Assembly (NCBI GenBank): GCA_024464195.1
Contig: JANHAK010000100.1
Coordinates: forward strand, 1 to 5,374
Length of the DNA stretch: 5,374 nt
Origin: Methanomassiliicoccales archaeon
Lineage (GTDB): Archaea; Thermoplasmatota; Thermoplasmata; Methanomassiliicoccales; JACIVX01
Reading direction: 5' to 3'
Shown here piece by piece: positions 1 through 4,884 of the stretch. Every line of letters begins with the position of its first letter. Position 1 is the first letter of the stretch. Under the pieces are notes generated by a model. That model saw only the letters and a program-made list of their open reading frames with translations, made no database searches and had not been told where the DNA came from. Made by a program: the position numbers and the translations under genes.

Positions 1-1
1 T

Positions 2-442
2 CCAGCCCTCTTAGTCATGATCCCCCCATTTCTCGAAGATGCAAATGCACTTGGAGGTATACTTACTTCCAGACTCGCGTCAATGCTTCATATCGGATTG
101 ATCAAACCGAGAAAAATCCCTGGCGGTATTGAAATCGAGAATTTCGCGATTATTCTAATACTTTCACTATGGGTTTTCACGCTCGTTGGTATTTCCTCGC
201 ATCTTGTCGCGTTGTTGCTGGGACTGAGTTCACCAGGAATTTGGGTCATGATATTAATCTCACTTCTGGCAGGTTTTTTAACCATCGTGGCGCTCACGGT
301 TATTTCTTATTATATTGCAACCCTGACATTTCATTTTTCGCTCGATCCAGATAATCACAGCATTCCGCTCACATCCTCTGCGATTGATTTCATTGGGGCA
401 ATATTCCTTATGGAAGCGCTGTTTCTGATTGGTGTCGTTTGA
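2..442 (+). CDS. MgtE/SLC41-type divalent-cation transporter, C-terminal part (5'-truncated)
   Basis: The reading frame is open from the first bases of the window and ends at TGA 440-442, so only the last 146 codons are seen; the ATG at 17 is internal, not a start. The visible part is strongly hydrophobic, with about three membrane segments: roughly residues 48-75, 79-109 and 128-146 of the visible part. Two stretches recall the MgtE/SLC41 integral membrane domain. The first is a Pro-rich entry (IPPF) followed by a Gly-Gly and SRLASMLHIG segment. The second is LDPDNHSIPLTSSAIDFIG near the end, which matches the family pattern DP..v..PLits..D..G. In bacterial MgtE the Asp of that last motif lines the Mg2+ pore; here it is encoded at 386-388. 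The inferred role is passive Mg2+ or other divalent-cation transport in the cytoplasmic membrane. The cytoplasmic N and CBS domains of bacterial MgtE cannot be assessed. The family call rests on motif memory; substrate specificity is unknown. Confidence 0.72.
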   Translation, partial: PALLVMIPPFLEDANALGGILTSRLASMLHIGLIKPRKIPGGIEIENFAIILILSLWVFTLVGISSHLVALLLGLSSPGIWVMILISLLAGFLTIVALTVISYYIATLTFHFSLDPDNHSIPLTSSAIDFIGAIFLMEALFLIGVV

Positions 443-457
443 ATCTTAGGACAAGAG

Positions 458-469
458 TATAACATATAT
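458..469 (+). promoter_or_regulatory. TATA-like element upstream of the PurP-family gene
   Basis: The AT-rich run TATAACATATAT lies in the 64-bp gap after the transporter gene, about 38-49 bp before the ATG at 507. Transcription would start about 25 bp downstream, near 485-492, leaving a leader of roughly 15-20 nt that still contains the ribosome-binding site. This suggests that the PurP-family gene has its own promoter, although read-through from the transporter gene is possible because no terminator is visible between them. The exact register of the box is uncertain. Confidence 0.45.
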
Positions 470-493
470 CGGTTGTTGAAGATTCCCTTTTCG

Positions 494-500
494 AAGGAGG
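494..500 (+). promoter_or_regulatory. Shine-Dalgarno site that decides the PurP start
   Basis: AAGGAGG is a strong match to the archaeal 16S rRNA 3' end. It lies 6 nt before ATG 507 but only 3 nt before the in-frame TTG at 504, so the ATG is the better start. A second in-frame ATG at 522 would be 21 nt away, which is too far. Confidence 0.75.
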
Positions 501-506
501 ACTTTG

Positions 507-1664
507 ATGATTGATAGAGAAATGATATTCGGTATCATTGATGCCTACAATATTGAGAAAATCAAGATCGGAACGCTGGGTTCTCATTCAGCCCTTGATG
601 TTTGTGACGGTGCGGTAGAGGAGGGATTTAAAACAGTTGTTGTTTGCCAGGAGGGAAGAGAACAAACATATTCGAAATATTTCAGAGCAATTCGAAACCC
701 CGATGGTACCATTCGGCGTGGAATCGTCGATAAAGTTATTTTACTCATGAAATTCAAAGACATCATCGATTCGAAAGTTCAGGAATTGCTGGTAAATGAG
801 AATGTTATTTTTGTACCGAATCGTTCGCTTACATCATATTGCGGGGTCGATGCGATTGAAAATAGATTCATGATCCCTCTTGTTGGTAGCAGAAATCTTT
901 TGCGAACGGAGGAACGGGGAGGTGAGAGGGATTATTACTGGCTTCTTGAAAAAGCTGGTTTGCCGTTTCCGAGAAGGATTGACGATCCTAATGACATCAA
1001 TACACTTACCATTGTTAAATTGCACCATGCAAAGAAAAAACTGGAGAGAGGTTTCTTCACTGCATCCTCTCCAAGTGAGTATAAAAAGAAGGCTGAACAG
1101 CTGATTGAGCAGGGTGTGATCGATGCGAATGATCTTTCGCGAGCGAGGATGGAAGAGTACATCATCGGTCCGGTTTTCAATCTCGATTTCTTCTACTCCC
1201 CCATCGAAACGGCAGGTGAAAAAATCGAACTTCTCGGTATTGACTGGCGTTTTGAAAGCTCGCTCGACGGCTATGTGAGGTTGCCAGCTGCAGAGCAATT
1301 AATGCTGGACAAGGATCAGATACTCCCAGAATACACTGTTTGTGGACATAATTCTGCGACCCTGAGAGAATCTTTGCTCGAAGACGCTTTCAAACTCGCT
1401 GAGAAATATGTCAAAGCAACCCAGGAGTATTTTCCACCAGGAATCATAGGACCTTTTTGTTTACAGACCTGCGTCGACAAGGATCTCAAATTCTTCATTT
1501 ATGATGTTGCACCTCGAATTGGAGGAGGTACGAATATACACATGTCCGTTGGTCATCCTTACGGAAATACTTTATGGAGAAAGAACATGAGCACTGGGCG
1601 AAGGCTTGCCATGGAGATCAGAAGAGCGATTGAGGAAGGCAAACTCAAAGAACTTATTACGTGA
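507..1664 (+). CDS. purP: PurP-family ATP-grasp protein (formate-AICAR ligase family; probable PurP2-like paralogue)
   Basis: This is a complete 385-residue protein. True PurP uses ATP and formate to convert AICAR to FAICAR in archaeal purine synthesis, replacing the transformylase half of PurH, in the cytosol. Family signatures seen are TLGSHSALDVCDGAVEEGF at residues 23-41 (with His27 in the substrate-binding GSH region), YFYSP-like FFYSP at 228-232, ELLGIDWRFESSLDGYVRLPA at 241-261, PPGIIGPFCLQ at 310-320, PRIGGGTN at 336-343 and MSTGRRLAMEIRRAI at 361-375. Length is close to the usual 350-380. Two positions differ from the Methanocaldococcus jannaschii-type enzyme as I remember it. The Gly-rich loop GARGGRGYF is replaced by HAKKKLERGFF (174-184), and the VPHGS segment by VPNRS (103-107). 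These differences suggest the paralogous PurP clade, whose reaction is not established. Family membership is very secure; the exact reaction is not. Start chosen from the AAGGAGG at 494-500. The gene stands alone, with no other purine gene in view. Confidence 0.85.
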   Translation: MIDREMIFGIIDAYNIEKIKIGTLGSHSALDVCDGAVEEGFKTVVVCQEGREQTYSKYFRAIRNPDGTIRRGIVDKVILLMKFKDIIDSKVQELLVNENVIFVPNRSLTSYCGVDAIENRFMIPLVGSRNLLRTEERGGERDYYWLLEKAGLPFPRRIDDPNDINTLTIVKLHHAKKKLERGFFTASSPSEYKKKAEQLIEQGVIDANDLSRARMEEYIIGPVFNLDFFYSPIETAGEKIELLGIDWRFESSLDGYVRLPAAEQLMLDKDQILPEYTVCGHNSATLRESLLEDAFKLAEKYVKATQEYFPPGIIGPFCLQTCVDKDLKFFIYDVAPRIGGGTNIHMSVGHPYGNTLWRKNMSTGRRLAMEIRRAIEEGKLKELIT

Positions 1665-1810
1665 ATTTACTGAGGAGAAAACGATTAAGGAACGGCAGCA
1701 GTGATCGGGTGTGCGGAAATCGAGTAAATTGAAAATCCTCTGAGACGATGGTCTGAAATGGTCTGAATGAGTAATCTTCGAAATGCCAGCTTTTATCATC
1801 ATTACAATAA
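1665..1810. other. Intergenic region upstream of the surface-protein promoter
   Basis: This is the 146-bp part of the gap that precedes the TATA box. No plausible coding sequence, tRNA or convincing box C/D RNA was found on either strand. No T-tract follows the PurP stop codon, so termination of the upstream transcript is not evident. The only structured element is the tandem repeat at 1748-1767. Confidence 0.5.
1748..1767 (+). repeat. Tandem 10-bp direct repeat (ATGGTCTGAA x2)
   Basis: The 10-mer ATGGTCTGAA occurs twice with no gap and no mismatch, at 1748-1757 and 1758-1767. It ends 43 bp before the TATA box at 1811. One unit per helical turn just upstream of a promoter is what an activator or other DNA-binding protein would use, but a chance slippage duplication is equally possible from one sequence. 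Confidence 0.6.
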
Positions 1811-1822
1811 CTTTTATAAAGG
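1811..1822 (+). promoter_or_regulatory. TATA box of the surface-protein gene
   Basis: CTTTTATAAAGG contains a near-ideal archaeal TATA box (TTTATAAA), preceded by an A-rich stretch that could serve as BRE. A start about 25 bp downstream puts transcription near 1842-1848, giving a leader of about 45-50 nt before the ATG at 1892. The long distance to the ATG fits the presence of a strong ribosome-binding site and contrasts with the leaderless arrangement proposed for the last gene. Confidence 0.7.
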
Positions 1823-1844
1823 ACTAATCTATTCCGCACAAATA

Positions 1845-1876
1845 CCCTAGTCTCAGGGCACGTTTTTGTGCTTGGG
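1845..1876 (+). promoter_or_regulatory. Hairpin-capable 5' leader
   Basis: Two small inverted repeats lie between the expected transcription start and the ribosome-binding site. CCCT (1845-1848) can pair with AGGG (1855-1858). GCAC (1858-1861) can pair with GTGC (1868-1871) around a GTTTTT loop, with two flanking G-U pairs. They share base 1858 and so partly exclude each other. The CCCT could also reach the AGGG of the ribosome-binding site at 1885-1888. The stems are short; a regulatory role is speculative. Confidence 0.3.
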
Positions 1877-1880
1877 CCAT

Positions 1881-1888
1881 GAGGAGGG
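1881..1888 (+). promoter_or_regulatory. Strong Shine-Dalgarno site of the surface-protein gene
   Basis: GAGGAGGG contains AGGAGG at 1882-1887. It is 4 nt from ATG 1892 and 7 nt from the following in-frame GTG at 1895. Either start gives the same protein apart from the first residue, so the choice does not change the signal peptide. Confidence 0.75.
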
Positions 1889-1891
1889 AAA

Positions 1892-4822
1892 ATGGTGCAT
1901 AGGAACAATGGAGCAAAGGTCATAACTGGGTTGCTGGCTCTGTTAATTCTGCTTTCGTCTCTGGCATTCTTGCCAGGACCTAATGCAGTTGCAACCAGCA
2001 CATCGAATCAATTGTCGTTCAACGTAGTTGACGAAGATGGGAAACCTGTCGTTGGAGTTCAAGCGACCCTGAGGGAGGTTCACACGCTTAAGAAATATAC
2101 CAATGTGAGCGACTCTAGCGGCCTTGTCACTTTTAATCCTTTGGCAGGATATTATGAACTCACAATAGTCAAATCTGGGTATTACGATTATGTATATCCC
2201 CAGGTCATCAGATTTGATGGCATGTCTTCACTTGCTCTGAATTTGGTCACCCTTGAAGAAATGCCATCAAAGGACTATACCCTAACAATCAGCGTTTTCA
2301 AAAATGGAACAGCGACCGCCGTCAATGGTGTCAGACTCAGAGTGCTTGATATCGAGAAGAATATGCAGGAGATATACAACTCGACATCTGTAAATGGTTC
2401 GTTCGTTGTGCCGGTATATCTTTCAACTTACAAGCTCATCGTCTCCTGCTCTGGATATGCGACAAATGTGACGCTTGTTGAGGTTACGGCAAATGAGACG
2501 ATGTCGATTTATATGGATACTTCTATTATTCTCAGAGGATACGCATACCTCAACGGTATGCCCGTGAGACAAGGCCTAACCGCCTGCCTCATCTCAACAT
2601 CGACATCGATGGACATTGAAAGAAGAATTGTAAAGCCCAAAACCCTCGGAACGAACTATTTTGAGTTCGATGCCTACGCTGGGGAATTTTATCTGATTGT
2701 TGATGCTGCGAATGCGAAGGCGAATTTGTCGAAAGTCGTCTTATCGGCGACAAAAACGATGATGGTCAACCTTACATCGCAGTCTCTCCAGACGACAAGC
2801 TATTCGTTGGAATTCTACGAGAATGATTGGAATCACTTCAACTTGACTACCAGTTTAACAATGGACTTTGATGCAACGATTCCAAGTCTGCCGTATAGCT
2901 ATTTGAGGAGTCTCCGCATGCAGATCGATTTTGCGCTAGGAGATGGTGATGGTGAAATAAACACAACGGAGCTTCAAGCATTTTTGCAGAAGATGACTTC
3001 GTTCGGTCCCCAAAATGTAACTAGCGATTGGCTGATGAAAATCAATGGGACGCGTTTTGTCTCTCAAATCGAGGGATTCTCTTCTGTCGAGTATATCGGT
3101 CTCCTAGGATCTGTAAATTCGACGCAGCAGTACTCGGCTTTGCTGAAAACACGCTATGATTCCGTATCAGCGATTTCTCTAGCGGGTCAATCATATACTG
3201 GTCAGCTCTATGCAAATTACGACACACAAACACTCGATTATGTGTATCAAATTTCTCTTCCGAATGGCTATGAGTTGACAGCGAATACAACGAGCAGTTC
3301 TTATGTCAAAGTCTATGGTTACCTCGATTTAACCATCCAGCCAGATCTCTATGCGTCAACGTCTCTTGCCATGGTGACAATGACATTCCAGAAATCCGTC
3401 GCGCCAAAAGCCGTTGCAAGCCTTGTCACTGGCAACAATGTTTATGGTGTCAGAGACGCAAACTCAACGCTTCTTTATTATATTGTTGCCTTCAACACTG
3501 AGGTTTCGTTCAGCGCAGCTGGTTCGTACGATCCAAATGGGAACCCACTGAAATACAAATGGGACTTCGGTGACGGGAACACAGCGGAAGTGACGACTGT
3601 TACAACAAAGCACAATTACACTTTGGCAATTTACGAATTGACGGTTTCACTTACAGTTGTTGATGTTGCCGGCTTGCAAGATTCCACATCCTTCTACGTG
3701 AGAATCGATTCTGTAGATCCTAGTCCAGTGATCAAGGTACTTAACAAACAGATACAGAACAACAAGATCTACGCTAACCAGTCGGAAGCGCTGGTCTTCA
3801 ACGGCGCTTTATCTTACGACTATACGAACTCATCATCCGATGTGCAGAAGGGCTTGATCTATTCTTGGAAATGGGACTTTGGCGATGGCAATCAGACCAC
3901 AATCATGAGAGGCGAGAATCAGAATATTTCTCATGCATATCCTAGGGCGGGAAGCTATGTTGTAAAGCTGAACGTGACAGATGTTGTCGGTCATTATTCT
4001 GTTGCTCAGATGACGATTGTCGTGAAGGACACAACGGCCCCGATTATCTCCTTTAACATCAAAGACGAAAAGTTCGCGTCGGTTACGACAGCAATGGAAA
4101 ACACAAGTCTTTATTTCGATGCGAGTGCCACAACAGACAACGTCGATAGCTTACAGAACCTCACATTTAGATGGGATTTCGGTGATGGAACCAATGCGAC
4201 AGGAGTTAATGTAACACATAGCTTCGCTGCGATAAAGACTTTCACAATCAAGTTGACAGTGACCGACAAATCAGGAAATTCAGCAAATCTTACGAAGCAA
4301 ATCGTGATCACATCGTCTCCAAGACCCGATCTCAGGGTTACTTCCTTGGTCTTCGATCCAGCGGTCTTCACAGAGGGCGAAATTGGTACGATGAAACTTA
4401 ATGTGACTAATGTGGGAAATGCAAATGCGACGAATATTGTAGCAACATTCTATAAGATGACGCTCACGGGCCAAAAGCAGCCTCTCGGAACATCGAGCAT
4501 CCTGAATGGCACCGTAGGTGGACAGCTTCTACCTGGTCATTATGGAATCATCACGTTCCAGTGGAGAGCCGATACCAAGGGAAATTACACGATTTATGTT
4601 GAAGTGACCGCGAGTGGGGAAATCAACAAGAACGATAACAGCTACACAACTTCTCTGACGGTGAAGGAAGCGGGCTGGAAGGCTGCTGCAATTTACGGTG
4701 GGATTTTCGCTGTCATCATCGTCGTGATCGTCCTTGTCTACATGAGGAAGCGCTTGCCGAAGGTCGGCGGTAAGATAAAAGGAGAAACAAAGCCAGAAAA
4801 GGGCGGTAAAGAGAAGAAGTGA
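1892..4822 (+). CDS. Secreted, membrane-anchored surface protein with three PKD domains and a CARDB-like domain
   Basis: This is a complete 976-residue protein. It begins with a Sec-type signal peptide: basic start, hydrophobic core at residues 10-27, likely cleavage after Ala-Val-Ala at 32-34. Three beta-sandwich-like modules resembling carboxypeptidase-regulatory or PEGA folds follow, at about 40-122 (VVDEDGKPVVGV), 128-210 and 211-300. Residues 300-503 form an unassigned region with an EF-hand-like loop, GDGDGEINTTE, at 350-360. PKD domains follow at about 504-607, 608-713 and 714-809, each with WDFGDG (557, 661, 761). A CARDB-like domain spans 811-926 (PDLRVTSLVF, NVTNVGNANATNI, NDNSYTTSLTV). 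It ends with a transmembrane helix at 931-951 and a Lys-rich cytoplasmic tail at 952-976. About 30 N-X-S/T sequons imply heavy N-glycosylation. There is no PGF-CTERM motif, so archaeosortase processing is unlikely. The topology is extracellular domains with a C-terminal anchor. An envelope or adhesion role is inferred; no catalytic domain is recognised. The gene has its own promoter and a likely terminator. Confidence 0.9.
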   Translation: MVHRNNGAKVITGLLALLILLSSLAFLPGPNAVATSTSNQLSFNVVDEDGKPVVGVQATLREVHTLKKYTNVSDSSGLVTFNPLAGYYELTIVKSGYYDYVYPQVIRFDGMSSLALNLVTLEEMPSKDYTLTISVFKNGTATAVNGVRLRVLDIEKNMQEIYNSTSVNGSFVVPVYLSTYKLIVSCSGYATNVTLVEVTANETMSIYMDTSIILRGYAYLNGMPVRQGLTACLISTSTSMDIERRIVKPKTLGTNYFEFDAYAGEFYLIVDAANAKANLSKVVLSATKTMMVNLTSQSLQTTSYSLEFYENDWNHFNLTTSLTMDFDATIPSLPYSYLRSLRMQIDFALGDGDGEINTTELQAFLQKMTSFGPQNVTSDWLMKINGTRFVSQIEGFSSVEYIGLLGSVNSTQQYSALLKTRYDSVSAISLAGQSYTGQLYANYDTQTLDYVYQISLPNGYELTANTTSSSYVKVYGYLDLTIQPDLYASTSLAMVTMTFQKSVAPKAVASLVTGNNVYGVRDANSTLLYYIVAFNTEVSFSAAGSYDPNGNPLKYKWDFGDGNTAEVTTVTTKHNYTLAIYELTVSLTVVDVAGLQDSTSFYVRIDSVDPSPVIKVLNKQIQNNKIYANQSEALVFNGALSYDYTNSSSDVQKGLIYSWKWDFGDGNQTTIMRGENQNISHAYPRAGSYVVKLNVTDVVGHYSVAQMTIVVKDTTAPIISFNIKDEKFASVTTAMENTSLYFDASATTDNVDSLQNLTFRWDFGDGTNATGVNVTHSFAAIKTFTIKLTVTDKSGNSANLTKQIVITSSPRPDLRVTSLVFDPAVFTEGEIGTMKLNVTNVGNANATNIVATFYKMTLTGQKQPLGTSSILNGTVGGQLLPGHYGIITFQWRADTKGNYTIYVEVTASGEINKNDNSYTTSLTVKEAGWKAAAIYGGIFAVIIVVIVLVYMRKRLPKVGGKIKGETKPEKGGKEKK
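3401..4318 (+). repeat. Three tandem PKD-domain coding repeats
   Basis: Each repeat encodes the PKD hallmark WDFGDG, at 3560-3577, 3872-3889 and 4172-4189, spaced 104 and then 100 codons apart. Each continues to a His-x-Tyr/Phe strand (HNY, HAY, HSF) and a V-x-D strand (VVDVAG, VTDVVG, VTDKSG). The approximate limits are 3401-3712, 3713-4030 and 4031-4318. Codons differ between copies even where the residues are identical, so the duplication is old. PKD domains are Ig-like folds that typically extend or stiffen surface proteins or mediate binding. Confidence 0.85.
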
Positions 4823-4865
4823 GTTTACCGCTCTCAAATCTTTTTCATCTAAATCTTTTTATTTT
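4800..4865 (+). terminator. Hairpin across the stop codon followed by T-tracts
   Basis: GCGGTAAA (4803-4810) is exactly complementary to TTTACCGC (4824-4831), with a 13-nt loop that contains the TGA stop codon 4820-4822. The stem extends outward by a G-T, a G-C and an A-T pair to 4800/4834, giving about 11 pairs. TTTTT runs follow at 4841-4845 and 4856-4860, then TTTT at 4862-4865. Archaeal termination mainly needs the T-runs; the stem may help or may protect the 3' end. Confidence 0.6.
4855..4864 (+). promoter_or_regulatory. Candidate TATA-like element for a leaderless ligase mRNA
   Basis: The run CTTTTTATTT is centred about 25 bp before ATG 4885. At that distance transcription would begin at or next to the ATG. 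No Shine-Dalgarno sequence lies between the element and the ATG (ATTCTTGCATTATC), which supports a leaderless transcript. The same bases also belong to the T-tract of the preceding terminator, and the box is not a close consensus match. Confidence 0.4.
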
Positions 4866-4884
4866 CTCCGATTCTTGCATTATC

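Noticed and set aside
504..506. TTG as start codon of the PurP-family gene
   Set aside because: It is only 3 nt from the Shine-Dalgarno sequence, while the adjacent ATG at 507 has the better 6-nt spacing and a stronger start codon.
834..1298. 154-codon open frame on the - strand inside the PurP-family gene
   Set aside because: It lies wholly opposite a conserved coding sequence, shows no recognisable domain, and has neither ribosome-binding site nor promoter. It is a shadow of the real gene.
1695..1770. Possible box C/D guide RNA (GTGATC and several CTGA boxes on +; ATGATGA near 1800 on -)
   Set aside because: On the + strand the C box is imperfect and the box spacing does not leave normal guide lengths. 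On the - strand a good C box is present but no CTGA box follows at a suitable distance.
1879..1902. Seven-codon mini-ORF (ATG AGG AGG ... TAG) overlapping the surface-protein start
   Set aside because: Its codons are simply the ribosome-binding site and start region of the main gene read in another frame, and it has no ribosome-binding site of its own. Chance is the simplest explanation.
1657..2001. 114-codon - strand open frame spanning the intergenic promoter region
   Set aside because: It overlaps the signal-peptide coding region and the TATA box, its composition is not protein-like, and no family resemblance is seen.
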